This document shows positions 8,387-17,776 of a DNA stretch of 64,000 nucleotides, piece after piece (the first letter of the stretch is position 1; the number at the start of each line of letters is the position of its first letter). The notes under the pieces were generated by a model. The model did no database searches and had not been told where the DNA came from. It worked only from the letters and a program-made list of their open reading frames with translations. This DNA comes from Lachnospiraceae bacterium (GTDB taxonomy: Bacteria > Bacillota > Clostridia > Lachnospirales > Lachnospiraceae): NCBI GenBank assembly GCA_024403415.1, contig JAKSRY010000009.1:1-64000 (forward strand), written 5' to 3'. The position numbers and the translations under genes are program-made.

Positions 8387-8770
8387 CTATCTTTCCTGGA
8401 AAAATTCTACTTCCTCACCCAATGGACCGTAACAAAATGCCATTCTTGCAGGAAAAACCGGATTTGAGGGAATCTCAATATCTGTAGGTCCCTTAAAGAC
8501 TTCATATCCGGCTTCGGTAACCTTCTTAACACAAATATCCACATCATCTACCGCAAATGCTAAATGTCTGATAACTCCTTTCGAAGGCTGCTCATCACCA
8601 TTCTTAAAGATTTCAACAATTCCCGAACCGGTATCAAACATAATTCCATGCTCCCAGGTTCTTGCGATTTCCAATTCCAATATATTTGTATAAAAATCTA
8701 CAACTCTTTCATATTCTTCTTCATTGCAGGTTTTCATAGATATATGATGAATTCCCTTGATAATACTCAA
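8387..8770 (-). CDS. VOC (glyoxalase/bleomycin resistance) superfamily protein
   Basis: Small metal-binding enzyme of the vicinal oxygen chelate fold; the substrate is not known. 127 residues with paired beta-alpha-beta-beta-beta modules: IKGIHHISMKT with the first metal-ligand His, a Glu in GSGIVEIF, His in VIRHLAFAVDDVD, and the terminal LGEEVEFFQE with the last Glu. The start codon is TTG at 8770, preceded by GAGGATAG; no better ATG lies upstream. An 18-bp tandem repeat with promoter-like content lies immediately upstream. Single gene. Confidence 0.8.
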   Translation of the reverse strand: MSIIKGIHHISMKTCNEEEYERVVDFYTNILELEIARTWEHGIMFDTGSGIVEIFKNGDEQPSKGVIRHLAFAVDDVDICVKKVTEAGYEVFKGPTDIEIPSNPVFPARMAFCYGPLGEEVEFFQER

Positions 8771-8781
8771 CTATCTATCCT

Positions 8782-8835
8782 CATTTATATCAATACCGAC
8801 ATTTATATCAACACTGACATTTATATCAACACTGA
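8782..8835 (-). repeat. 18-bp tandem repeat, three copies
   Basis: Three head-to-tail copies (8782-8799, 8800-8817, 8818-8835) of CATTTATATCAACACTGA; the first has two changes and a decayed fourth follows. On the minus strand each copy contains TTGATATAAA. TTGATA of one copy and TATAAA of the next stand 16 bp apart, so the repeat may act as a promoter for the VOC gene. Confidence 0.75.
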
Positions 8836-8912
8836 CATATATATATTTACTCAATGTCGTAAATCCATGCCGTAATAATTGACAATTTATATATTTTCAC
8901 ATCAACAATATC

Positions 8913-8974
8913 TTAACTGTTCATCATACTGATATCAATGGGCGTGCCTGATATCCATTATCTCCACGACATCC
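8913..8974 (-). pseudogene. decayed duplicate of the 3' end of the HD-GYP-like gene
   Basis: Directly after the stop codon of the neighbouring gene, about 60 bp repeat its last 19 codons. The copy reads DVVEIMDIRHA, then after a one-base shift IDISMMNS and a stop, against DIMKTMDNRHVVDMSLLNS and a stop in the gene. It looks like an old partial tandem duplication and is not a gene in its own right. Confidence 0.7.
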
Positions 8975-9976
8975 TTAACTGTTCAGCAAACTCATATCAA
9001 CGACATGTCTGTTATCCATCGTCTTCATGATATCTTTGATTTCGATATCTCCATAAAGATTTCTGTTGCTCAAATCCATCATCTCATTTCTTTCAAAACT
9101 TAATACCATAGGTCTGAACATATCAGAGGAATTTTCTGATATTACCAAAGCTTTCTTTCCGGTATTAAGCTCAACGCATACACCTGCCGTAAGAATATTA
9201 ATTGAATTGGCAAGTGCCATAACAACATTCTTCTCAAAAACAGCCGGTTTATCAAGAAGATATCTCATAGCCGAAACTTCAGATTCCGGAGTTTCCTCAA
9301 TTTTCATCGCTGTCTTGTCATCAAAAAGACTTGCAACAGCCAGGATTTTTCCACCTGTCATAAGTTTAACTTCTCCGGTCATATAACCTGCTTCAGCAGC
9401 ATCAAGTATCGTTCCTGCCTGAGTGATATATCTCTTAATATTTGGACTTGAAGAAAAAATGTTCTCAACCATATTGACAGGAACAATTCCTTTAAGTAAA
9501 GCTGCTGTAACAATATCAAGTCTTTCATCAACCTTGACATTCAATTTATTGCACATTAATGCTGCCAAAATAGCAACATTCAATGCATGCTTATATTTGG
9601 CATCTTCTTCACTTCTTAAATTCTGATTAAAATTGATTTTGTTTTCCTGATGACCGTAATTCTTAACAATATTGGCAACTATCTGTGGAAGCTTAGCTGT
9701 CTTTCCCTGCGACATAATCTTACCCATTTCATCCATAATACTAAATACGTTTACAGTCTGGAAACGTTCAAATTCAATGTCTTCCGGAGACATTGGCGGA
9801 CATGGTTCTGCGGGTTCAAGAATAAACAGACCTATAAGACCGAAATTAGAAATATTATCAATACCCTGCTGATTGATTTTGCTATCTCTTTCAAAAAGCA
9901 ATACACCATTCTTATTATAAATAGGTTTTGCAAGCCTCATACCCGGACGAAGCTCATCAATCTTCTTAAATTGCAT
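8975..9976 (-). CDS. degenerate HD-GYP-like domain protein
   Basis: 333 residues, soluble. The N-terminal segment (LRPGMRLAKPIYNKNGVLLF) is the small beta domain that commonly precedes HD-GYP cyclic-di-GMP phosphodiesterases. The helical core keeps KHALNVAILAALMCNKL, but the metal-binding His-Asp pair is replaced by Lys-Gly in AALLKGIVPVN and no GYP motif is seen. It is therefore probably not an active phosphodiesterase and may bind a ligand or partner. The start is the ATG at 9976 with GGGGGA 6 bases upstream; a TTG further upstream gives a longer frame but overlaps this ribosome binding site. Single gene with a partial 3' duplication just downstream. Confidence 0.7.
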   Translation of the reverse strand: MQFKKIDELRPGMRLAKPIYNKNGVLLFERDSKINQQGIDNISNFGLIGLFILEPAEPCPPMSPEDIEFERFQTVNVFSIMDEMGKIMSQGKTAKLPQIVANIVKNYGHQENKINFNQNLRSEEDAKYKHALNVAILAALMCNKLNVKVDERLDIVTAALLKGIVPVNMVENIFSSSPNIKRYITQAGTILDAAEAGYMTGEVKLMTGGKILAVASLFDDKTAMKIEETPESEVSAMRYLLDKPAVFEKNVVMALANSINILTAGVCVELNTGKKALVISENSSDMFRPMVLSFERNEMMDLSNRNLYGDIEIKDIMKTMDNRHVVDMSLLNS

Positions 9977-10149
9977 TGTTGTCCCCCACAAAGATATACT
10001 TCTAGATTATTGTATATATTTTCGATAAAAAGTGCAAGAAATTCGCTAAATTCTGACAATTCAGCTCATTCAAACATATCTCCTGCATTTTTCTCAAATA
10101 AATATGTGCCATTTAACTAAATATATGATTCAGCAATATATATTTCCCA

Positions 10150-11613
10150 TCAAAAGATAAATTCAGATAATATATAATTAGATATATCAATCCCTTTATT
10201 AGTTAACATAATTCTATCATATTTTTGTCTAAATACAATATATTTCTCAAATTTTGCTAAGTCAGACTCATATTCTTTTTCAGGATGTAAAAGTTTACTA
10301 CTACCAGCATTCTCTTCTTCATTACAATCCGAAGATTCGTTGCTATTAATATTAACTACCTTTTTGCTTTCCGAAGCCGGTACTGCCTCCATATAGCCCA
10401 TCTTCATATATTTTTCAATAACATCAATATATTCCGTAGGAAATTCTATTCCAAAATAATTCTCGAATACTTTAATCGATATTCCCTTCGTCATCCGAAG
10501 TCCCAGGAACATAAACTCTTCCATCTGCTCTTTTTTAGTTAGAATTTCCTTATCAATTGCTTTATTTTCATCAAGTGGATCAGCTATATATTCAAAAATA
10601 TTATCGTTATTCTTAAATCTTACATTCTCGATAAGAGATGAAGCCCCCACGCCAAAGCCGTAATAGTTACCGCGTTCCCAGTACACACTGTTATGTCTTG
10701 ACTCAAAGCCAGGTTTTGAGTAATTTGATATTTCGTAACGTTCATACCCATTTTCGTGCAAAAGTTTGCGGGTTGCGTCATACATTTCACGCTCTGTATC
10801 TTCATCCGGAAGAGTTATTTTTTGTAGTTTATCTGACACAGATTCTTTTTTCAGTCTCATATATTCATAATCATGATGCTCACTTTCACTCTGACCTTCC
10901 TTTTGGAACTCACAGCAGTCACTTACAGTTAATGTTTTTGCATTATGTAAACCATACATTTTACTCTCTTCCGATTCAGATTCTTTATCCCCATAAATAT
11001 CGTAATATGGCGTTCCCTCTTCTATTATCAGAGAGTATGCAGAAATATGCTGTGGAGGCGGATTCAGAGCCGTAACGTATCTGAGTGTTTCAATATATGA
11101 ATCCATCGTTTGTCCCGGGATTGCAGTCATAATGTCAACATTAACATTATTAATTCCGGCCTCATGTGCTAACTTATATGTTTGTTCAAAATCTGCTCTT
11201 GTATGAATTCTTCCAAGATGCTTAAGTTCATCATCATTAGCAGACTGCAACCCAATACTAATTCTGTTAATGCCAGCCTCTTTGAATCCTGACAGCTTTT
11301 TCTCCGTTTTACCAACAGTTCCGGGGTTAACTTCCATCGTTATTTCACAATCATCTGAAAGATTGTAGTTCTTATGTATGGTATCCATAATTCTCGAGAA
11401 TGCCTCTACTTCAAGAATGCTTGGTGTTCCTCCGCCAAAAAATATACTTATAACCTCATACTCTGACAGTTCACAGGCCCTGCCTACAAGTTCTTTAGTA
11501 AGGGCTTCCACATACGAAGAACGGACCTTATTATCATAAGGTCCGGAATTAAAATCACAATATAAGCATTTCCTAACACAAAACGGAATATGAATATACA
11601 GACTAATCTTCAT
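10150..11613 (-). CDS. hemW: HemW-like radical SAM protein (heme chaperone)
   Basis: HemW (formerly called a coproporphyrinogen III oxidase-like protein) is a radical SAM protein proposed to insert heme into respiratory enzymes; it is not HemN. The protein starts [15 protein letters not shown] with the CxxxCxxC cluster, then FGGGTPS and the HemW core. At 487 residues it is about 100 longer than I expect for the family. Two polar insertions explain this: about residues 205-266 and about 409-458. I use the ATG at 11613; it overlaps the end of lepA by 11 bp, and the frame continuing to 11922 lies inside lepA. The lepA-hemW order is common in Firmicutes. Confidence 0.9.
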   Translation of the reverse strand: MKISLYIHIPFCVRKCLYCDFNSGPYDNKVRSSYVEALTKELVGRACELSEYEVISIFFGGGTPSILEVEAFSRIMDTIHKNYNLSDDCEITMEVNPGTVGKTEKKLSGFKEAGINRISIGLQSANDDELKHLGRIHTRADFEQTYKLAHEAGINNVNVDIMTAIPGQTMDSYIETLRYVTALNPPPQHISAYSLIIEEGTPYYDIYGDKESESEESKMYGLHNAKTLTVSDCCEFQKEGQSESEHHDYEYMRLKKESVSDKLQKITLPDEDTEREMYDATRKLLHENGYERYEISNYSKPGFESRHNSVYWERGNYYGFGVGASSLIENVRFKNNDNIFEYIADPLDENKAIDKEILTKKEQMEEFMFLGLRMTKGISIKVFENYFGIEFPTEYIDVIEKYMKMGYMEAVPASESKKVVNINSNESSDCNEEENAGSSKLLHPEKEYESDLAKFEKYIVFRQKYDRIMLTNKGIDISNYILSEFIF

Positions 11614-13417
11614 CAAGTTTAAGTACCGACATAAACGCCTGCTGTGGAACTTCAACATTACCAAACTGACGCATACGTTTCTTTCCTTCCTTCTGTTTCT
11701 CAAGAAGCTTCTTCTTTCGGGTAATATCACCACCATAACACTTGGCCAAGACATCTTTTCGCATAGCCTTAACCGTCTCTCTGGCAATGACCTTACCACC
11801 AACTGCTGCCTGAATAGGAATTTCAAATAAGTGTCTCGGAATTTCTTCCTTAAGTTTTTCGCACATCTTCCTTCCTCGCTCATAAGCACCCTCCTTATGA
11901 ACAATAAACGAAAGAGCGTCAACTTCTTCTTTATTTATAAGTATATCAAGCTTAACAAGATCTGACTTCTCATATCCTTTCATCTCATAATCGAAAGAAG
12001 CATATCCGCGGCTCTTGGATTTAAGAGCATCAAAGAAATCGTAAATAATCTCATTAAGAGGAAGTTCGTATTTAAGCAGAGCTCTTGATGTTTCCATATA
12101 CTCCATTCCCAAATATTTACCTCTTCTTTGCTGACAAAGTTCCATTATCTGTCCAATAAACTCGGTTGTAACCATGATTTCAGCCGAAACAACCGGTTCC
12201 TCCATATACTCAATCTGAGAAGGATCCGGGAGGTTACTCGGATTCGTAAGTTCAATCATCTCTCCATCTGTTTTATATACGTGATATATTACACCCGGAG
12301 CTGTTGTTACAAGATCAAGATTATATTCTCTCTCGAGTCGCTCCTGAATAATTTCAAGATGAAGTAATCCTAAAAATCCGCATCTGAATCCAAAACCAAG
12401 AGCTATTGATGTTTCAGGTTCATATGTCAAAGATGCATCGTTAAGCTGGAGTTTTTCAAGGGCATCTCGAAGATCCGGATACTTTGCGCCATCTGCCGGA
12501 TACATTCCACAATATACCATTGACTGTACCTTCTTATACCCCGGAAGAGCTTCTGAACATGGATTCTGATTTTCGGTAACTGTATCACCAACTGCTGTAT
12601 CTCTTACATTTTTAATTGAGGCAGTTATATATCCAACCATTCCTGCCGTAAGTTCTTCGCATGGAATAAATCTTCCGGCCCCGAAAATACCCACTTCAAC
12701 AACCTCAGTCACCGCTCCTGTCGCCATCATTTTAATTTCGGTTCCTCGGGTAACTTTGCCATCAAAGACACGTACAAATACTATGACACCTTTATAGGAA
12801 TCATATAGTGAATCAAAAATAAGTGCCTTGAATGGTTTATTAGCATCACCATTAGGTGCAGGAATCTTAGTAACAATCGCTTCAAGCACCTCTTCAATAC
12901 CAATGCCATTCTTGGCAGAGATAAGTGGTGCATCCTGCGCTTCTATTCCTATTACATCTTCAATCTCGTTGATTACTCTTTCAGGCTCTGCTGAAGGAAG
13001 ATCAATCTTATTTATTACAGGAAACACTTCAAGGTTATGATCAAGAGCAAGGTAAACATTGGCAAGTGTCTGAGCTTCTATTCCCTGTGCCGCATCAACA
13101 ACCAAAATTGCACCATCACATGCTGCAAGAGATCTTGAAACCTCATAATTAAAGTCCACATGTCCCGGAGTATCTATCAGATTAAAAATATATTCATTTC
13201 CATCATTAGCTTTATAAACAGTTCTTACAGACTGCGCCTTGATTGTAATGCCACGTTCTCTTTCAAGATCCATATTATCAAGAACCTGTGCCTGCATTTC
13301 ACGACTTGTAAGCAGACCTGTCTTTTCAATGATTCGGTCTGCCAAAGTACTTTTACCATGGTCAATATGTGCAACTATGCAAAAATTTCGTATTTTGCTC
13401 TGGTCAACTGCTGACAT
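11603..13417 (-). CDS. lepA: elongation factor 4 (LepA)
   Basis: Ribosome-associated translational GTPase that affects translation initiation and can back-translocate stalled ribosomes. 604 residues, the standard length. G1 [14 protein letters not shown]2 region [11 protein letters not shown]3 DTPGHVDF and G4 NKID are all present. The EF4-specific C-terminal domain is visible ([36 protein letters not shown]). It is co-transcribed with hemW, which starts inside its last codons. It follows rpsT but is separated from it by a terminator. Confidence 0.97.
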   Translation of the reverse strand: MSAVDQSKIRNFCIVAHIDHGKSTLADRIIEKTGLLTSREMQAQVLDNMDLERERGITIKAQSVRTVYKANDGNEYIFNLIDTPGHVDFNYEVSRSLAACDGAILVVDAAQGIEAQTLANVYLALDHNLEVFPVINKIDLPSAEPERVINEIEDVIGIEAQDAPLISAKNGIGIEEVLEAIVTKIPAPNGDANKPFKALIFDSLYDSYKGVIVFVRVFDGKVTRGTEIKMMATGAVTEVVEVGIFGAGRFIPCEELTAGMVGYITASIKNVRDTAVGDTVTENQNPCSEALPGYKKVQSMVYCGMYPADGAKYPDLRDALEKLQLNDASLTYEPETSIALGFGFRCGFLGLLHLEIIQERLEREYNLDLVTTAPGVIYHVYKTDGEMIELTNPSNLPDPSQIEYMEEPVVSAEIMVTTEFIGQIMELCQQRRGKYLGMEYMETSRALLKYELPLNEIIYDFFDALKSKSRGYASFDYEMKGYEKSDLVKLDILINKEEVDALSFIVHKEGAYERGRKMCEKLKEEIPRHLFEIPIQAAVGGKVIARETVKAMRKDVLAKCYGGDITRKKKLLEKQKEGKKRMRQFGNVEVPQQAFMSVLKLDED

Positions 13418-13447
13418 TTATTATCTCAACTTTCTATAACGAATTCT

Positions 13448-13484
13448 AAAAAAGACCTCTTCGTATGACGGTACGAAAAGGTCC
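13448..13484 (-). terminator. intrinsic terminator of rpsT
   Basis: On the minus strand a 12-bp stem GACCTTTTCGTA/TACGAAGAGGTC with a 6-base loop is followed by six T. It lies between rpsT and lepA. Confidence 0.9.
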
Positions 13485-13509
13485 TTAGTAAGCAAATATA
13501 TATAAGGTA

Positions 13510-13773
13510 TTAAGCCATCTTATTAACAGCCTGTGCTAAACGAGAAACCTTTCTAGCTGCAGTGTTCTTGTGGAAAACACCCTTTGTGCATGCCATGTCA
13601 ATAGACTTGGTAGCAGCAACTAAAGCTTCGTTAGCAGCGTTCTTATCGCCAGCTTCGATAGCAGCTCTAACCTTTTTAATAGCGGTCTTAACAGCTGTCT
13701 TGATTGACTTATTTCTGTCAGCATTTCTCTGAGCAACTAAAACACGCTTCTTAGCAGATTTGATATTAGCCAT
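13510..13773 (-). CDS. rpsT: 30S ribosomal protein S20
   Basis: Primary binding protein of 16S rRNA in the small subunit. 87 residues starting [20 protein letters not shown], with the usual Lys/Ala-rich helices and [17 protein letters not shown]. The start is ATG 13773 with AGGAGGT upstream, not the in-frame codon nine bases earlier. It has its own leader and terminator. Confidence 0.97.
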   Translation of the reverse strand: MANIKSAKKRVLVAQRNADRNKSIKTAVKTAIKKVRAAIEAGDKNAANEALVAATKSIDMACTKGVFHKNTAARKVSRLAQAVNKMA

Positions 13774-13787
13774 TTGGTACACCTCCT

Positions 13788-13842
13788 ATTAAAATCATCC
13801 GTATCAGTGTTTCATTAAAGCCGGAGACACGGACGTTTTAAT
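13788..13842 (-). promoter_or_regulatory. structured rpsT leader that may mask the ribosome binding site
   Basis: On the minus strand ATTAAAA-C-GTCCGT pairs with ACGGAT-G-ATTTTAAT across about 26 bases (one G-U pair). The stem ends immediately before the AGGAGGT of rpsT. This is the geometry expected for feedback by S20 on its own mRNA, which is inferred and not shown. Confidence 0.45.
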
Positions 13843-13988
13843 GTAAACACACGCATATTATTTTAGCTATCCTGTTTTATATTGTCAATAGCAAACTATA
13901 TCTTTTAACATATTTTACTGTTTTTAAGCGTTATCTTTATATTTTTCCACTTATGCAGTTCAGCCTTTCATACTATGAAACATACGTA

Positions 13989-15113
13989 CTACTGATATTT
14001 CACGGCTTTTCGATCAATTTCCACATCCCGAATAATATCATGTATTGAGAAATGTTTTTCTTCATCATAAATAACTTTTCCGCAATCCACTGAAACCTTA
14101 TATGGAAGACCTCCGTCAACCATATGTTTGTCAAGTTCACTATTAATATCCTTCTCTATCTCTAAATAGTGGTATGAAGTCTCCAGGACCCTGATTACGG
14201 CAAATTCCTCATCCGAATATCTGTAAGGATATCCACCCTCCTGCAGTGTCACATTTCGGATTGCATCCGCAGTCAGCTTAATCGCATTTTCTTTTTCTCC
14301 CTGACCATAGAAACTTTCAATTGTATCAAGTTCTTTAATATTAAATAGCCAAAAACAGAAATCGAGACCATCATTAAAATAATCGTCTATATCTCTAAGC
14401 ATCTGCATTACGTTACTCATTCCTGTCAATTCATCTCTGAATACATTATGCTTCTTGGTGTTTATATACATATATAATGACCAGGCTGCCATACCGATAA
14501 CCGGTAATACCGAAGTGTGATCAAAAAACACAAATGCAAATGCAATAATTACATATATTGAGAAATAGAAGAATGGCTTCAGGCTGTTCTTGTATACCTC
14601 CATCTCTGAATTAAAATGCATATGTATGGATTCTACAACAACACCTAAAATAAGCAAACCGCAGGTAGCAAGCCATAATGTATAAAGATTTCCATATATA
14701 ACCTCGCCATCCTGAATGCTCATAAACATATCAGTATCCTTAAATATAACCATCAAAGAGACCGAAATAATTGCCAGCAAAAGTCCTATATTCATTATAC
14801 TTACGGTAATTTTGCTCTTTTTCATGCCATATTTAACAGCCAGTTCATACATTACAGCAAAAGCCATAACATAAAAAATATTATAAGCCATCTCTACAAA
14901 ATATGCCGCATTATATGACATCGGACAAGGCTTAACATTATCGATATGTACAATGAGCGCATCAAAGAAAATAACGATTGCAAATTCTCCTACAGCAACC
15001 TTGAGATGCGTATATCTCTTTTTACCTATTGTTTTAATCCTAAGAGCAAAGAATACAACCAGCACTATAAGAAAGCAAATAGTATGAATAATTAAATTGA
15101 CCTGAATACTCAT
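13989..15113 (-). CDS. membrane protein with degenerate GGDEF domain
   Basis: 374 residues. Six to seven hydrophobic segments fill the first ~235 residues. A GGDEF-like fold follows: it opens with RDELTGMSNV, as diguanylate cyclases do with the DxLTGL motif, but the active-site loop reads YRYSDEEFAVI where GGDEF is expected. The enzyme is therefore probably inactive as a cyclase and may act as a sensor. It starts 3 bp after the stop of the hybrid histidine kinase with a GGAGG ribosome binding site. It is the last gene of a four-gene operon of signalling proteins. Confidence 0.75.
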   Translation of the reverse strand: MSIQVNLIIHTICFLIVLVVFFALRIKTIGKKRYTHLKVAVGEFAIVIFFDALIVHIDNVKPCPMSYNAAYFVEMAYNIFYVMAFAVMYELAVKYGMKKSKITVSIMNIGLLLAIISVSLMVIFKDTDMFMSIQDGEVIYGNLYTLWLATCGLLILGVVVESIHMHFNSEMEVYKNSLKPFFYFSIYVIIAFAFVFFDHTSVLPVIGMAAWSLYMYINTKKHNVFRDELTGMSNVMQMLRDIDDYFNDGLDFCFWLFNIKELDTIESFYGQGEKENAIKLTADAIRNVTLQEGGYPYRYSDEEFAVIRVLETSYHYLEIEKDINSELDKHMVDGGLPYKVSVDCGKVIYDEEKHFSIHDIIRDVEIDRKAVKYQ

Positions 15114-15116
15114 TTC

Positions 15117-16865
15117 CTATTCCTCCTTAGCCAGTAATTCCTTTATCTTCATTTCCAGTTCTTCATACCTTATAGGCTTTGACAGAAAATCTGAAAAACC
15201 ATTCTCAAGATACATTTCTCTTGCCCCGGCAACCGAATTGGCTGTCAGTGCAACTATTGGAGTGTTTTCGTTTAAGAAATCCTTTATTTCACTCATGCGC
15301 TTTACGCATTCTATTCCATCCATTCCAGGCATCATATGATCCATAAAAATAATGTCATACTTATTCTTCTTCGACATTTCGATGGCATCCTGACCATTAT
15401 CTGCACTTTCAACTTTAGCCTCTGTACGCTTTAATAATCCCTGGAACACTTTTAAGTTCATGGCATTATCATCTACAACAAGCAACTTTGCTTCAGGACA
15501 TTTATATATCTCTTCTGACTTTTTCTGAACGTTTTGATTTTCTGATATCTTAGATTTATTTTTAATCTGTTCTTCGTCAGTAACCGGCAATTCAAGTTTG
15601 AATCCAAAGACAGAACCTTTACCAAATTCCGAAGAAACCTCAAGTTTACTGTCCATAATATCCAGAAATCCGTTAACAATTGTAATTCCAAGCCCCGAGC
15701 CTTCGGTATACCTGTTTTGCTCTTCATTAAATCTTACAAATTTTTCATTCAAACGTTTAAGATCTTCAGGTTTAATTCCCATGCCTGTATCTTTAACTCT
15801 AAAATCAAGAACAGCCAGTTTTGTGTCTTTATCAAACGAGCCGCCGATAACCAGTTCAACACCTCCACTTGGGGTATACTTAACCGCATTGTTCATAAGG
15901 TTAACAAGTATCTGCTTGATTCGGATGTCATCACCTCTATAACCGCATGGCAGACTCTCATCACAGCTGATTGACATATCAAGACCTTTTTCAATCGCTT
16001 TAGGTCTGATCATGTTGTCAAGGTCTCTCACAATATTGATAAGTTCAAAGTTAACAGGAACAAGATTCATCTTTCCTACTTCAATCTTTGAAATATCAAG
16101 AACATCATTTACAAGAGTCAGAAGAAGTTCTCCAGCAGATTTAATATTATCTGCATATTCTTTAGTATGATTTTCATTTGTTTCTCTCAAAATCATCTCA
16201 TTCATTCCAAGTATTGAATTGATTGGCGTTCTGATTTCATGAGACATGTTCGAAAGAAACTGTGACTTTGCATTGGTTGCATGTTTAGCTTCCGAGTGCT
16301 TCGCTTCTACAAGATTAAGCATATCACTTATACTTCTATCATGTTCTCTGTTATCACGGTAAACTCTCATAATAGACTTAACAACATTGACAGCTGCCCA
16401 GTCCGCGATCAGTATGCCCAGGATAGCAGTAAACATATCTCTTATATCATACGCGTGAAAACGGGTAACACCTTCAGGTATTACTGTCAAAAGAATGATA
16501 CTTAAAATTTGAACCAGCGAATTTATATGAATCTGTTTTTTGCCAATGAATGCCAATACAAGAATCCACTCAACCATAAACAGAATATACAAAACGCTGG
16601 AAGCGTCCCAGTATAACTGAATAAATACCGCCAGTATATCTGCAAATATGATATACATTATCTGTCTTGCATCACTGCCCTTATAAGTATTTCCGAAACT
16701 TCCTGTAATAAGTACCACTACCGTAATGCCCCAGAATACCATTGTTCCTGCTGCATACGAATCAAATCCATGCTCATTAATCAGCGTGGATAATATAAAA
16801 AGCAGTCCATATAAGAAATATGCGGCCATGGCCATAACTCCGCCACGTGCTTTCAATTCTTTCAT
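15117..16865 (-). CDS. hybrid sensor histidine kinase with receiver domain
   Basis: 582 residues. About five transmembrane segments (residues 12-165) form the sensor. HisKA follows with the phospho-acceptor His209 in NMSHEIRTPINSILG, then HATPase with the N box (NLMNNAVKYT), G1 (DTGMGI) and G2 (GSGLGITIV). A C-terminal receiver domain (LLVVDDNAMN; phospho-Asp in FMDHMMPGMDG; conserved Lys in LSKPIRYEE) ends the protein. There is no DNA-binding output domain or separate regulator nearby, so signal transfer is to an unknown partner. The ATG overlaps the stop of the lipid kinase gene by 4 bp (ATGA), with GGGGG about 10 bases upstream. Confidence 0.93.
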   Translation of the reverse strand: MKELKARGGVMAMAAYFLYGLLFILSTLINEHGFDSYAAGTMVFWGITVVVLITGSFGNTYKGSDARQIMYIIFADILAVFIQLYWDASSVLYILFMVEWILVLAFIGKKQIHINSLVQILSIILLTVIPEGVTRFHAYDIRDMFTAILGILIADWAAVNVVKSIMRVYRDNREHDRSISDMLNLVEAKHSEAKHATNAKSQFLSNMSHEIRTPINSILGMNEMILRETNENHTKEYADNIKSAGELLLTLVNDVLDISKIEVGKMNLVPVNFELINIVRDLDNMIRPKAIEKGLDMSISCDESLPCGYRGDDIRIKQILVNLMNNAVKYTPSGGVELVIGGSFDKDTKLAVLDFRVKDTGMGIKPEDLKRLNEKFVRFNEEQNRYTEGSGLGITIVNGFLDIMDSKLEVSSEFGKGSVFGFKLELPVTDEEQIKNKSKISENQNVQKKSEEIYKCPEAKLLVVDDNAMNLKVFQGLLKRTEAKVESADNGQDAIEMSKKNKYDIIFMDHMMPGMDGIECVKRMSEIKDFLNENTPIVALTANSVAGAREMYLENGFSDFLSKPIRYEELEMKIKELLAKEE

Positions 16866-17776
16866 TTAAGTTCTACCCCCTTGGGCAATACAAAATTCAA
16901 CCCCTTTGGAACAATTCTTGCAGTAAACGATTTTTTAACTGATCTGAATTCACCATCATAGTTCATTACAAAGGCTTTATTATCGCATCTTTTGATTGAT
17001 ATTGATTTACCAAAACCATCAAATTCCTTACCTTCGCATTTATCTAAACGTTTCTTAGCAAGGTTAATAAACAATCGCAATATTCTAAAAGACGGCAACC
17101 CCTTAAATATAACTGTCTTTCCGAGTCCGTCTGTAATGTCAGGTTTATCTTCAAAACAGAGTGCTCCGCCAATTGTTCCACCATTACCAAAGAATACTTC
17201 GCTGAACTTGCCAGTGTATTTTTCGCCATCTACTTCAACCTCATATTCCTCGGTCTTAGCAACAAATGCAGCATAGATGAAACTTACCAAATATGGCACC
17301 ATATTTCCAAATACGTTAAGAGCTTCAACATCCCTCATCTTTTTACCAAAGGATGAATCGATTCCCACCGAAAAAGTATTAAGTGATATGCCATCGCTTG
17401 TCTCTATATAATCAATCTGAGCGCATTCCCCGTCTATCATTGCATCCAGCTCAGTAAATTTATTCTCATCCTCTCCAAATACTTTAAGAAAATCGTTAGT
17501 CAGCCCTTTGGGATAAAAAGCGATTTCAACTTTTGAAAGATCATCGACCCCATTAAGTGCATTGGTTAACGTTCCTGAACCTCCGCAGCAGTAGATTCTG
17601 ACCTTTTCACCTTCAAAAAGGTTCATAATCTCTCTTGCAACATCTGATTCTCCGCCTTCACGACGCGTATGGAATATGTAATACTCAATATCCTTACGTC
17701 TTGAGAGATGTTCACGTATTTCAGCTGCAAAGCCACCAATTCCCGCATGCTGATTAATAATAAATGCATGTATCAT
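16862..17776 (-). CDS. diacylglycerol/lipid kinase family protein with altered GGDGT motif
   Basis: 304 residues with the DAG kinase catalytic-domain fold of the YegS/DgkB type: FIINQHAGIGG at the N-terminus, FYPKGLTNDFLKVFG for the family's GTxNDFAR-like motif, and SVGIDSSFG. The nucleotide-binding GGDGT motif reads CCGGSGTLTNALNG, so the Asp is replaced by Ser. This may mean reduced or changed activity. Canonical members phosphorylate diacylglycerol, sphingosine-like lipids or phosphatidylglycerol; the substrate is unknown here. It overlaps both neighbours by 4 bp, so translation of the operon is tightly coupled. Confidence 0.8.
   Translation of the reverse strand: MIHAFIINQHAGIGGFAAEIREHLSRRKDIEYYIFHTRREGGESDVAREIMNLFEGEKVRIYCCGGSGTLTNALNGVDDLSKVEIAFYPKGLTNDFLKVFGEDENKFTELDAMIDGECAQIDYIETSDGISLNTFSVGIDSSFGKKMRDVEALNVFGNMVPYLVSFIYAAFVAKTEEYEVEVDGEKYTGKFSEVFFGNGGTIGGALCFEDKPDITDGLGKTVIFKGLPSFRILRLFINLAKKRLDKCEGKEFDGFGKSISIKRCDNKAFVMNYDGEFRSVKKSFTARIVPKGLNFVLPKGVELK

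Noticed and set aside
8975..9976. Active cyclic-di-GMP phosphodiesterase
   Set aside because: The His-Asp metal pair is replaced by Lys-Gly and no GYP motif is found, so activity is not claimed.
11614..11922. Longer N-terminus for HemW
   Set aside because: The upstream frame lies entirely inside lepA and encodes an Arg/Leu-rich sequence unlike HemW; the ATG at 11613 begins the conserved [11 protein letters not shown].
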